Shown here piece after piece: positions 1 through 10,140 of a DNA stretch of 35,624 nucleotides. The translations under genes were made by a program, and so were the position numbers. This stretch comes from Dicyema japonicum (Eukaryota; Dicyemida; Rhombozoa; Dicyemidae): NCBI GenBank assembly GCA_011109175.1, contig RDEW01000102.1:1-35624 (forward strand), given 5' to 3'. Every line of letters begins with the position of its first letter. The stretch's first letter is position 1. Under the pieces are notes generated by a model that saw only the letters and a list, made by a program, of their open reading frames with translations, did not search any database and was not told the origin of the DNA.

Positions 1-208
1 ACGAATGAATGACTACGCCGTTTGAATCGTCTTGTGTCGAAGAGGATTATTCCACTCAGTATCCCAAGGTCGGTACGTCTAACAGCTGCTTCCTGTCTTT
101 TAAAGCTAATCACCAGGGCAGTCGATGACAATACTCACATCCGATTGAACTGAAGAAGGGAACCTTAATTCAATCATCAAGATAAATGTTTCTAAATACG
201 AAAAATTT

Positions 209-1935
209 AATTTGGCGACTGAACTGGAAAGTCATTCGATTGCTGATCATCCACCCTCATTGTCCAGGATCAAGAAAGACAGTTTGGACATACGCAAAGA
301 TGTGAATAAGAAAGTCATGATCGGAGACATCGGAGTGTCCCGCGTACGCTCTTCAGCAATGACAAGGTTCTTTCACCAACTAAGAAAAACCCTTGAGCTC
401 ATCACCTAAAAACATCCACTCGCCTCGTCGGATCTACGGGAGACTGAAATTGGGAAGGATACCCCACAACCACCACAGATAATACACGATCTGCTATCTC
501 TTCTGTCCCAGGAATCAGCACTGCTGGTTTGGACGACCTACGTCCGAGCCACATGAAAGATCTTATTTCTTCCACAACCGCCGAAATGGGGAACTCCCTC
601 ATTAACTCAATAAAGACCCTCACAGACTGCATTCTTCGGACCGATATCTCCGACTATGCCAGAGGACTCCTTTTGCTTCAAGATTGATTGCCTTCAGAAT
701 GCCTTGTGGTGGGTTAAGTAAAACCCATCGCTATAGGCAGCGTATTCAGGCGCCTGACGGCGAAGATTGCTGCCAGAGCAGTGAGCAAGACTTTGAGTCC
801 CCAACTGTTCCCTACTCAACTGGGAGTTGGAATTCCTCATGGATGCGAGGCAGTAATACACTCAATCAGGAACTTTACTACCAGTCCACCAGACACTACG
901 AATGCTATAATAGTCAAACTGGACATTCGCAATGTATTCAATAGCATTCGCAGAGACAGAATCATAGAAGCTAGCATCTCCAGGATCGTGAAACTTGCAT
1001 ACGGCTCCCCATGTACCTTGATATTAGGGCAACACATCATCGAATCCAAGACCGGAGTTCAACAAGGTGACCTTTTTGGCTCCCTTCTCTCCGCCTTGGG
1101 TATCGACTGTGCAGCATCGACGATGCGAACTCCATTAAGCCTATGGTACCTGGACTACGGGACCGTCGGAGGTAATTGGGAACTTGTGTTGACGGAAGTC
1201 GAGTTTACCATCTCTGCTCTTGCGGCACTAGGGTTGGAACCGAACCCGTATAAATGTGAAATTATAAACGTTGCTTGCTGATAGGAAGACTTCTACCGTG
1301 CAGTGGCTGCTATTTCTGTCCACCTGTCTCGGTTACCAAACTGAAAATGCAATTTTTCTCGGCTCTTCCCTACACTGCAAAAATGTGTTAGCTCTCCTGA
1401 AGGAAAAAAATACATCACTCCAACAATTTGGACGCTGAAACAGTGGTATGTATGGCTCAGGAAGTCTGGATGCGACTGTGTGTGGATTCTTGAAGAACGC
1501 TAATAAACACGAGAATGGGACAAGCTTTTATGCTCAAAGATCATAGAAGAGATAAAACCTGTGTTTGATTAGCATCGTCTTGCTTGTCTGGCTTCTGCAT
1601 CGACGAATAAGAGTTGATCCTGGCTCAGAGCATTACCATGTACCTTACTTGTGACACTACTGGATGACGACGCGACGAGGATTGGGGTTTTTGTCCTCCT
1701 CGGAATGAATGTTTGCACTATCCATCGGTGTAGATGTGGAGGGATGGTCGACGCGAAAGGTCTTCACGCTCTCTCCTGCCGGAGGAGTGCTGGAAGAAGT
1801 TATAGACACGCGCAATCAATAAAGTCATTGCTTAGGGACTCGAAACTGTCGGATTTCCTGTCCAATTGGAGCCACTTGGACTTGCTACAGCCAATTAAAG
1901 AGCGGACGGAATTGATCTCTAAACGAGAATAAACT
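209..1935 (+). pseudogene. RLE-type LINE ORF, family A copy 1 (decayed)
   Basis: Remnant of a non-LTR retrotransposon polyprotein of the reverse transcriptase plus restriction-like endonuclease kind, which copies its RNA at a nicked target. In order I see a linker (GDI...KHP, about 310-430), a pre-RT motif (LDDLRPSHMKDL, about 523-558), then after a frameshift near 700 the RT core: PIAIGSVFRRLTAK, VKLDIRNVFNSIRRD with the first catalytic Asp at 922-924, GVQQGD at 1054-1071, and YLDY at 1147-1158, where the second Asp of the YxDD box is Tyr. The 1280-1620 region is frameshifted. A zinc-binding CRCG...GLHALSC motif follows (Cys 1729 and 1735, His 1765, Cys 1777). The reading ends before the endonuclease. 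Several frameshifts and the lost catalytic Asp make it dead. No promoter or target duplication was seen. Confidence 0.85.
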
Positions 1936-1948
1936 GAAAACTCATTCA

Positions 1949-2334
1949 GTGCAATCCATTGTAATGAATGACTCAGTTGAAATCAGAGTTGACACTTATA
2001 TTAAAACGGACATAATTATTGAGCATAACATGTCAGACTTGTTCGTTTTTGATAAAAGGAGAAACAAAATTATCTTGGTCGAAGTGGGAATAACATATTC
2101 CCAAAATCTACAGCAGATAGAATGCGAAAAGCTGAGGAAGTATGATTTTTTTCCAAAGAGCTGGAGTTGATACACCAAGCGGAGGTCAAGATTGTCTCGA
2201 TTGTACTCACTTGGAATAGCCTAGTGACTTCACATTCGTTCAAGTATGCCAGATCTTTAAATATAGATGAAAGAGCGTATGCGTATGTTGAATCGGTTGT
2301 AATCAAGAAGACTCGGAAGAGTATGATTATTTAG
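1949..2334 (+). pseudogene. R2-like LINE endonuclease C-terminus, family B copy 1
   Basis: C-terminal restriction-like endonuclease region of a second RLE LINE family, unlike family A in sequence. The frame from 1949 carries HNMSDLFVFDKRRNKIILVE followed by VGIT, the (P)D...E core. Asp30 and Glu45 of this frame are kept, while the usual Pro before the Asp is Ser. A frameshift at about 2150-2165 moves the reading one frame over, where it continues through KIVSIVLTWNSLVTSHSF and ends AYVESVVIKKTRKSMII before a stop at 2332-2334. It begins only 14 bases after family A copy 1 stops, on the same strand. Nothing of its reverse transcriptase is visible here, so it is 5'-truncated or nested. A similar end is on the minus strand at 4121-4600. 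Confidence 0.72.
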
Positions 2335-2563
2335 GAACGAAGTCGACATTTCGCGGTGTTATGATAAACTTAACGAAGGAATAAAGGATATTTACTCTCA
2401 GTCTGATTATGAAGAAATTCAAGAGAAGAGTGTGAGCGAAGTGATGTCAATATATATTGAGGAAAAGGAAAAGGACTGTGACAATTGGTTTACTCCATAG
2501 TTGCTCGAAGAGGAAAAGAATTGGATAGAGAAAATTTTAATTAGAATTAACCTTTTAAGATAG
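2333..2563 (+). other. Acidic open stretch after family B end, unrecognised
   Basis: Directly after the family B stop, a different frame is open for 55 codons to a TAG at 2498-2500, then 20 more codons to a TAG at 2561-2563. The composition is rich in Glu, Asp and Lys (for example YEEIQEKSVSEVMSIYIEEK), unlike translated A+T-rich filler. There is no convincing ATG start. It may be a leftover of another element's protein or of the family B 3' region. I do not recognise a family. Confidence 0.25.
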
Positions 2564-4120
2564 TAAAATAATAATTTGTTTAAAAAAAAACTTTTTTGTA
2601 TTTCGTATCATGATTTTTTCTATTCAATGTTGTTTCTTTATTTTATTAAGGCATTTTTAAGAATTTTTGTTGATTGTTCTTCAAATTATTGATTTTATTT
2701 TTTTCAAATTAGTCTTGCGCGAACTCGGAGGAATGCTTGCATAAAAGTAAAGGGATCAACGAGAAGGGCTATGGCTGAGATAACTTTCATGAGGGTCGGA
2801 GGGGATATGTTAGTTTTAGAGAGTCATGATCGGCCACTCGTATCCCTCAGCCGTCATCAATCAGTTAATCTCCATATTATGCTCTCTTTCAAAGATCATG
2901 ACAAATTTTTTCTTGAAATAGTCTATAGGAGTATGTTTTTAACGCGAATTTTGAGCCAATTACACCCTAAACTCATATTTGGTCCCTTACGCAAGGATTC
3001 AATGCAATGAGAGTACACCAGCAATCGGTTCTGGTATAAGTCAATGTAAACAAGGTATTCTATTCGGTACCAAGAAAAATTTTTTCGAAACGAATTTTGG
3101 TCGAATTTTGGTCATTTACACGAGTATCCAACAATAGTATTTCGAATTCCTGAACGGAAGACGATAATGACAATCCCAAAAGATTTTAATGCAATTTCAA
3201 AGGCTTTAGAGATTTCTAAGCATATCAAACTGTCTTCGAGTATCACTGGCTTTTATAATCTTTGATTTAAATAGAAGAAACATTCAAATATGATTTTTCT
3301 GAACAGAACCCTAGTTTTTTGGCATTAGGCAATTTCTACCATTGCTTACTTACACAATTATTTAACATAGTACGTATAGAGACTAATATGTATGTAACTT
3401 GTAATCTCATCGGTTTTCGGTTTTGCATCATCCATATAACATTTTTCATAGACTACGGATATGACAAAGTCTGAGGGACATGACCAAGTCTTATAAACAT
3501 CGTAAAACACCAAACAAAATATTCATTCCCGTAAACACCAACAAAAGCATGATGGATATGTTACCAAACATATTATCTTGCATTGAGTCTTCATCACTAA
3601 ATGAGTATCAACGTTATCCAGTATAAATAGTCTTATTCCGAGTACTTTATCTTATTATCCGAATCTCTCTTTTTATCATCAGGGATTAAACTACCCGGGT
3701 CACCATTCTGTATACTTAAAGTTTGTTTCTGTACTTCTTCGCCCTACATACGCTTCCATCCAACTTATTTACAAATATTTTTTCGGCATCCGTCTTAGAC
3801 ACATGCAATTTCGATAATTATGGCAAAAGGGGATTATATTTATTTTCTTTCATTCCGTTTCATCCAGCCATAATTCTTCTCCATCATCAAAATTCTTTCG
3901 GGCATGACCTCTTCATTTATTGTCGAGAAAGAAAGATATTTGTAATTCCCTGATTGCATTATTGAAAACTCTTTAAGACAATCAAGGTTATTCGTCATGA
4001 ATAGCCGTTTTAGAGAATTTTATCAAATAATCTCCGAGGTAGAAACTTTCTCACGTATCTTCGTTTCCCCCTAGCAAAGATTTTGACCAACTCTATTCTA
4101 TCAAGATGATTTGTACAATT
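2564..4120. other. A+T-rich gap, no supported gene
   Basis: Low-complexity T-rich sequence to about 2710, then mixed sequence. An exact 11-bp tandem pair lies at 3091-3101 and 3102-3112. A plus-strand frame without ATG is open from about 3051 to 3264 (includes PERKTIMTIPKDFNAISKAL). ATG-started frames at 2771-3010 and 3723-3953 have no family features. I see no promoter, RNA gene or recognised repeat. Confidence 0.4.
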
Positions 4121-4600
4121 TCAGTTAAAAGACACTTTCGAGGGTTTTCTGAGCACATTTATCAGAATATGCGTAGATATTTTTGTCCACTTAACTGTTT
4201 CAAGTACCCAACGCGGATTTTGGTAACTATACAATATCATCACACAGGGATAATATGGATTTAAATCTTCAAATCGTACTTCAATGTTTTTTTCCACTGT
4301 TAGCAAACCTTCTTTGTACGTAACGCCCACTTGTACGATAATTATGTCCCCTGATAGCTTATAAAGCAAAATATCTAGCTTATTGATTTTTATAGTAACT
4401 GAAGTTCTAATTAAAATGTCCACCTTTGTCAAAACTTTTGTATTCTTTACTTTATGATTCCGTAACTTTATACCTGCGGAACCACTGTAGGTGGATAGAT
4501 TTCACAATTCCAGAGGTCGCATTAACATCAACGTGAAAGTTCTTAAGGGAATCAGAGTCGACTACAAATGTTTTTTAAGCTGATAGTTTGACCAACTTAT
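4121..4600 (-). pseudogene. R2-like LINE endonuclease C-terminus, family B copy 2
   Basis: Second family B remnant, on the opposite strand. The frame at 4432-4121 (103 codons) holds INKLDILLYKLSGDIIIVQV followed by GVTYKEGLLTVEK, which lines up with the (P)D...EVGIT core and following helix of copy 1. The first Asp is kept at residue 20, but the catalytic Glu is Gln at residue 34, so the nuclease site is broken. The C-terminal NVLRKPSKVSF aligns with SVVIKKTRKSM of copy 1. Weaker coding-like sequence continues upstream to about 4600 (GIVKSIHLQWFRRYKV) in another frame. The assignment rests on the motif and copy-to-copy similarity. Confidence 0.6.
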
Positions 4601-5934
4601 TCGCATTAATACTCTCCTTTGGGTCAAGCTAATATGTTAAAGTGGGTTTATTTTAACTCCCCAATATTTCCATCTTCTAAGATGATACTGCATTAAACTG
4701 TTTGACTGTGTGAGAAGGTTGGTCGACAACTGTCAAAATCATGTCCTCATATTTGTAGTCCTCTCACAAAAGATAATCTTGTTTATTGTCGTCGCACTCG
4801 TGAGATTATTAAATAATGTAACATTGTATTCCTTAGGATTCTTCGAGTTCAAACAAGCAATTGGACCGTGTGGAGAGGTCTCTTAGAAAGATGATCAATT
4901 TTATTCTTTTAAGGTCATCGATGTGATTCACATCATATTTCATCTTGATATGCTAATTTGATGTGAATTTCATATTTTATTTTGATAATTCCACTATTTT
5001 TAGCAATTTTTCCATTTAATAAGTTTTCTGTTTAATAAAGAAAGCAGACAAATTTGTGACCAATCAACTGTAAGATTACACTTTATTTTGCAATATAAAT
5101 AAATTTGGCTTCAGACCCCAAGAGACAGAGAACATTCCTTCCACGATGACGATTTTATGTCGCTGGGAGAACAATCTCTGTTTATTTAAATTATTTTGAT
5201 AATATAAGTTGCAGAATGGAGATATAATGGGCATCTCTTGAGTAGGTGGATCCGATAACGCCACTAGAAGGAAGAGAAATCTCAATCAAGTGGCCACATG
5301 ACACCACGTGGTCAAATAAGAAATATATGAGATAATTTTTCAGTGTCAATTGGCATCGCATTCTTTAGAACTATTTTCAAATGACTCATCCAGGTCAGAT
5401 AATGCAATAACGTCGAACTATAAGTGCCGAAACTAACTTAAATTACGATTTTCCCAGCGCCGATGACTCTAAAGATTGAATAGGCTGTTTCCCAAAAAAT
5501 TGAATCATCTATAATTTCTGAATGTCAAAAAAGTAAGAATTCAAAGATCTCTGTTGAAGAAATCATACAATCAATCAATAATCATGGTTTCACAGATTAA
5601 TCAGAGGAAATAAGTCCCTTTCGGAGATCAATCGAATGTCTGAAAGACGAAGTGGGAGATTTTAGAAAGATTTGTGTCCTGAAAACGAAATCAATAATGA
5701 CTCTTCTAAATTTTCATCCAAACTTCCAGAAAAATCTATTTATATTTTACCCGTGGATTTAACACTAAGAAATAAAGACTTGAAATAATTACGAATATAA
5801 GATTATGCAAAAAAATGGCGAATTAAGCGAACAAGTCACTAATTTGTATGTTCACCTGAATGTGAGAGGGAAACCATAATCATATTTGAAGGAAAGGAAG
5901 AAATCAATTTTTGATAAGTCACATACTATTTAAT
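4601..5934. other. A+T-rich gap, no supported gene
   Basis: Mostly A+T-rich sequence with no recognised coding similarity. The only feature seen is a GC-richer CACATGACACCACGTGG motif (about 5296-5312) that resembles motifs beside SINE-like copies at 8503, 16350, 29870 and 29945. The minus frame at 5076-5285 is unsupported. Confidence 0.4.
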
Positions 5935-6048
5935 AAATAACAGCCTTTTCACGATAGCCATAATATTTATAGCTCCGCATAGGCATGACACACACTTTAT
6001 TTAAGTAAAGAACAGTTAATTTTAACTAATCGTAGAACCAAGGAATTA
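5935..6048 (-). mobile_element. SINE-1, 3' half
   Basis: Read on the minus strand this is the 3' part of the SINE-1 family: CTACGATTAGTTAAAATTAA, then TACTTAAATAAAG, then a terminal GCGGAGCTA...GGCT...GTGAAAAGGCTG stretch and an A+T tail at 5935-5945. It matches 21640-21778 closely and the 3' parts of the full copies at 18505-18803 and 30905-31210. The 5' tRNA-like head is absent here. A SINE-1 head in the opposite orientation begins next to it. Confidence 0.65.
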
Positions 6049-6140
6049 TCGGGCTATAGTCGGGCTAAAATGGCTTAGGTCATGGGTTCGATTCTCGCTG
6101 CTGTTCACCTGGTTTGAAGGTTTTTACGCATCGTAGATGC
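6049..6140 (+). mobile_element. SINE-1, tRNA-like head
   Basis: Contains a good RNA polymerase III B-box, GGGTTCGATTC at 6084-6094, with a weak A-box-like stretch (GGGCTAAAATGG) upstream. It is followed by the family body TCGCTGCTGTTCACCTGG and ACGCATCGTAGATGC. The same body is at 21360-21420 (minus). It cannot be folded into a plausible tRNA, so it is a SINE head, not a tRNA gene. Confidence 0.6.
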
Positions 6141-6889
6141 AACGAGGTTTTGAAAATTTTCAACTAGGTTATCCTCAAATCTGAAAAAAATCGCATTCCA
6201 AAAAGGCCTTATTAAAGACTACAATCCCAACTTCCCTAAGGAATTATTGAAATTATCAAACAAGCGTCCGACCACAGAAATCAGGAATCTTTGTTGAAGT
6301 ACTATCAAACCCAGACAGTGAAATCACCTATTTGGTCAACAAGAGGAAATCGGAAGATGGAACAATTTCATTTCAAAAATTAACTATCGTACAAAACCAA
6401 AGATTACTGAGAGATCTACGTGATATTCAGTATGGACGCAAAATACACCTCTACCATTGACAGAATCTGATTTCGCCCATCATTACAGATATCATAATGA
6501 ATCACCACGAAAAATGAGTCAAATCAATATGAACAAAGTGAGACATCCCCATTAACCTGGCTCATCTACAGAGTGGATACCACTTTCTTCTGAACTAAGT
6601 ACGTAAGCTAAATGATACAAAAGATGTCCTCTTTTCGTTTAGAACCTCTCCGAGTTGTCGTCAAATCAACTTTTTGATTGTCTCGAACTTGTACGTTGTC
6701 GGCCTACCACGCCAAAGTTAATATATGAGTAACCGGCTTTTTGCTGGCGTCCTAGTTAATACCAACTGGTCACGTACCAGTTAGTTAGGTCGAAGTAACT
6801 TAACTTACCAACTAACTAATTGATGCCTTAGGATTTATTCAGACATCCCAGCCTCTTAGAAATTGAAGTAATTTCACGCTTTTTCCTTC
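6141..6889. other. Gap with weak repeat at 6719-6830
   Basis: No gene recognised. The 6719-6830 segment (GGCTTTTTGCTGGCGTCCTA, then ACTGGTCACGTACCAGT, a 6-bp stem) resembles 10031-10140. Part of 6890 leftward could be the poorly conserved 3' end of the LINE to the right, but I cannot align it. Confidence 0.35.
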
Positions 6890-7960
6890 AGTTTTCTAAA
6901 CCACTACAGCTCGGAACGTGGACCAGTTTAGAAGCCCTTATTACCTAGTCCATCTACTGCACTTTAAAGGATGTTAAAAGGACAAAGGGAGTCGATGCAC
7001 GTAGCGTCAAATAAAAATAGTTTCCCTTGCTCGAACGGAAAGATTACAATTCTGTCCGGTCGTTTCCCGTCTCCCTTTTCCAGACAGACCGGTTGTTGGA
7101 TAGAGGGGTGTCTAACAAACTCCTGAGCATGCTTCACAATTCCGTTGATCGTCTTATATCTTGGGAACTTCTTGCGTTCTTCACCAAGAAAGAGCATTAT
7201 GTCCATAACAGTCGACAGTGTCATGAGTCTAGCAAATCTCTGATAGAGACATCGATGCGGACTGTATTGTCTTCAACACTTTTAAGTGCTCACTCCCCTG
7301 GCATCTTCAAGTAGCCAGACAGGCATGTCGCTGTTGATTTTATTGTTTCCATAGCTTCTCATATTTATTTTCGCAAATGGATGTGCAAAAATCTATCTGC
7401 TTCCGGTGGCCTGACTTCCAGATGTTCCAATCTCTGTGATCTCTGATGATTCTGTTGGGATTCGAAGAATCATCGTTATCAAATGGGATTCAAAAATAAT
7501 AAATATGCAGACCACGCTAAATCCGTGGGGGAGTGGATTCCTACATCGTCGAGACAAACGTGTAAGGTTGCTTGGCTCTATCATTGTTTGCCAAAGTAAA
7601 CGTTCATGAAACGTTTGGTAGTGGATAGGTAAAGGGAGTAGATTGTTTCGAGCCCTTACATTTTCATGAAACAAGACACCCAAGAAAGTAGTTTCAATTT
7701 TTCTTTAAAGCGATTCTCAGCAAAAAAGGGAGGTATTTGCGTATATCATCTCCATACGTGTTAATATCGTTTTTAGTTGTTCTATCGTATTGAAAAGGTC
7801 CTGTAAATGGGCATACAGGTATTTCTAGTTGACGTGCTATGGTTTTTGTGGGCTTCATAATGATTTCTCTGAACATGGAAAAAATCGATTCCATTCAGTC
7901 CACGAAAATCCAAAATTGGTGACTTTAATTTCTCAGACAATGCGACATATTTTTAGGTTG
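6890..7960 (-). pseudogene. RLE-type LINE ORF, family A copy 3 (decayed)
   Basis: Minus-strand remnant covering the region after the RT core through the endonuclease. From the 5' side: sequence matching copy 2 around 7860-7930 (ATGTTCAGAGA...), QLEIPVCPFTG aligning with QLEILGCPLID of copy 2, WQTMIEPSNL, a block equal to copy 2's GLGIPSP region in shifted frame, and ENKYEKLWKQ aligning with copy 2's EDKYEKLLNQ. Then 7224-6964 gives KFPRYKTINGIVKHA and the best preserved endonuclease core in the window: GDGKRPDRIVIFPFEQGK followed by LFLFDATC, with Pro-Asp at residues 56-57 and the second Asp at residue 73. The zinc-binding CRCG motif is lost to frameshift. The 3' limit is uncertain. Several indels and stops make it non-functional. 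Confidence 0.8.
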
Positions 7961-8324
7961 GCCGCCCATAGTGCAATTATTAAGTAAAGACGTTCAAAAG
8001 TGTAGAAAAATATCTTATGACATGCACTATTCTGAGACTAAACAGAGCAGGGTCTTGTGAATCTTCTTGTTGGCTTCCAGAATACGAGAAAATTAAATAT
8101 TACTAGTTTTCCATAGGATCTACGTAAAAAGATCAATATTAAGGGCATTGTGCACAGAAATTTTCCAAAATTTCATTAGGGAGTATGGCCTTGAAGGCGT
8201 GTTTAATTTAGACACTAAAATTTACCCTAGTGGTCCGGCCCAGATGTCAGACTCACAATAAATCGGGTTGTATTTATAATTGATATTATGTGCTTAATTC
8301 CTGCATGCCAAAGTGGAAAAAGAA
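7961..8324. other. A+T-rich gap, nothing recognised
   Basis: Sequence between the family A copy and a SINE-1 scrap. The right part may include more 5' LINE sequence on the minus strand, but I cannot align it by eye. No promoter or RNA gene seen. Confidence 0.3.
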
Positions 8325-8405
8325 GTGAAGAGCATTCCTTAATTCTCCCTCTACGATTAGTTACAATAACTGTTCTTTACTTAATAAAGTATGTGTTCTA
8401 CACGT
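8325..8405 (+). mobile_element. SINE-1, internal 3' fragment
   Basis: GAAGAGCATTCC, CTACGATTAGTTACAATAAC and TGTTCTTTACTTAATAAAGT match the SINE-1 3' half. The copy breaks off before the terminal hairpin and tail. Both head and tail are missing. Confidence 0.6.
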
Positions 8406-8521
8406 GCCAAACTCTAGGCATCTTACGTGCTTATGGCAACGCGATAGTGCTTTAAAAATTCAAAAATAGCCATCCTTTTAATAAATTGAAACAAACATTT
8501 ATCGCGTGGTGCCATTTGGTG

Positions 8522-8566
8522 CTACGTCGATAGTTTGTCATTGATTCTACGTGGATAGTTTGTCAA
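8522..8566. repeat. Near-exact 19-bp direct repeat
   Basis: CTACGTCGATAGTTTGTCA at 8522-8540 recurs with one change at 8548-8566, separated by 7 bases. It may be a local duplication. It lies just upstream of a SINE-2 copy. Confidence 0.7.
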
Positions 8567-8582
8567 AATTATTTTTCTTCAT

Positions 8583-8775
8583 TCCGATGGCGTCATCGGA
8601 TCCAACTTATTGAGAAGGCGCCCAATGCCTGGCCGGCATCAAGAGGATCCAACAATTCTTCTCCGGGGACAACGTCGCTACCTGGTGACAAGTTCTGGAA
8701 TGCTGGAACAGTCAGGATCGAGGAGTTAGTAGTTAGTTTGATTACCCTTGGTCTTTGGAAATAATTTTATTTTTT
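8583..8775 (+). mobile_element. SINE-2-like repeat
   Basis: GC-richer repeat starting near ATGGCGTCATCGGATCCAAC. Its hallmark is GCCCAATGCCTGGCCGGCAT, followed by CAAGAGGATC, a GGGGACAACGTCGCTACCTGG block and CTGGAATGCTGGAAC, ending near GGAAATAATTTTA. The minus-strand copy at 16155-16372 matches along its whole length, and the head also occurs at about 29800-29885 (minus). I see no tRNA boxes. It could instead be a short 3' piece of a LINE. Confidence 0.6.
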
Positions 8776-8837
8776 TTGATTTTAATCGATGAAATAAACA
8801 AAAAGTCATACAGCGGCGGCCTTGACTTGGCTATTCA

Positions 8838-8885
8838 TTCTCAGGATTTATTTAGAACCCGGGATCACCGAAAAAGAAAGACAGA
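8838..8885 (-). mobile_element. C-type LINE 3' end fragment
   Basis: On the minus strand this reads CTTTCTTTTTCGGTGATCCC, then GGGTTCTAAATAAATC, the terminal sequence seen at 22340-22390 and, in changed form, at 29648-29710. Only the right half of the terminal hairpin is present. It probably marks the 3' end of a severely truncated insertion. Confidence 0.5.
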
Positions 8886-9888
8886 AAAAAAACTTATTAA
8901 AAAAATAAAATTCAAGCGCCTCCCTAATATGTTTAGAGCGCCCCCGTTAAGACAGTGGTCTATCCGGTGCTTATTAGTTACAGTTCACGGCTTATGTGCT
9001 GATGATATTCTTTACTTAAATAATTCAAATCATAATTTAACATAAAAATAAGATAAATAGAATTAAAAAAAATAACAACAAAAGTCAAAAGACGAAATGA
9101 TCATTCTAATTAACATTCACAACAAACAGTACCATTCGATTTTTCCGGCATATCCTGCTTTTTCGAACCATTTTCAGTCTTAGTTCTAAAGATCACAAAC
9201 ATGTAGTGTGCTCAGCCATCGTAGTCTGATTTTGCATCTCAATGACCAGATTCTGCTAATACTTATTCACAGCCTCATAATAAGCCATCATTTCTGCTTC
9301 AATCAGTAACTAGACAAACCATGATATACATTCGACGAATCTGGCGCCAAAATCCCCGGGATCGTCATAGACTTGTAAAGTCCTCTAAGAATTCATATTA
9401 AGAGTACATATCAGTTGTGTGATACTTCTAATCTGGTCGACTGCGTCAGACACGGAAGGTGGAAGAGGCTAAAATTAGCAACTACATGTACAGTTTTTAA
9501 TCAAAATTGAAACCATGAAACCAATTTATTAAACAGGAATTAAGGAGTTAGTTTAAGGGGTATTTAAACGTGTCCGCCTATGCGGCTTGGACACTTTCGA
9601 TACACCCCGTCTCCATTTTAACCTCGTCCTAGTGTTGGATCCCATAAATCCTGCCCTTATACCCAAAGCGTAGTAAATACAAAGCTAGTTGGCCCATCCC
9701 CAGTTAGATCTTCCTTAGTAGGTCCATTCCCCAGTATGTTTTTTCCGCAGTAGTCCCAAGCCGCCTTCTAGGGACCAATGATGTGGTTAACAAAGTCTTG
9801 CGTAAAACCCAATTCGAATGTATGGAACATTTGGTATAAGTCGACTTGTGATATGTTTCTCTACCATGTAATGGGTTCCTTCGTTTGT
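8886..9888. other. Gap, no supported gene
   Basis: No family recognised. One minus-strand frame from about 9478 to 9110 reads in a protein-like way (for example DQIRSITQLICTLNMNS) but contains four stops in about 120 codons, not clearly fewer than chance in this composition. The 9590-9790 stretch is less A+T-rich and may be an old repeat. Confidence 0.35.
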
Positions 9889-9950
9889 AATATGTTTATT
9901 CGTCTTAAAAAAATAATTTAATATGTTTATTCGTCTTAAAAAAATAATTT
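9889..9950. repeat. Exact 31-bp tandem duplication
   Basis: Two adjacent identical 31-base units (9889-9919 and 9920-9950), each starting AATATGTTTATTCGTC and ending AAAATAATTT. Perfect identity in an otherwise decayed region suggests a recent slippage event or an assembly repeat. Confidence 0.9.
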
Positions 9951-10030
9951 GAGGATGTGTGGGAGGATACTGGACGTGGCACAAGGGGAACTTAATTAAT
10001 CTAATTAATTTTTGATTTCCCGGGAGTGCT

Positions 10031-10140
10031 TAAAAAATAAGAGGCTGGCATTTGCTGCGTCCTATTTAATAGCCGCTTGGTCGCCTACAAGTTTGTGTGG
10101 TAGGGGTTATTTGACTAGCTCACTAACCTATCTTTTTTTA
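10031..10140. repeat. Weak repeat related to 6719-6830
   Basis: Shares the order GGCT..TTTGCTG..GTCCTA, TTAATA, CTTGGTC, CTAGCTCACTAAC with 6719-6830 at roughly two matches in three by eye. Probably an old interspersed repeat. The family is unknown. Confidence 0.3.

Noticed and set aside
6049-6140. A functional tRNA gene
   Set aside because: Only the B-box is good. No acceptor stem or anticodon arm can be paired, and the sequence continues into the shared SINE body.
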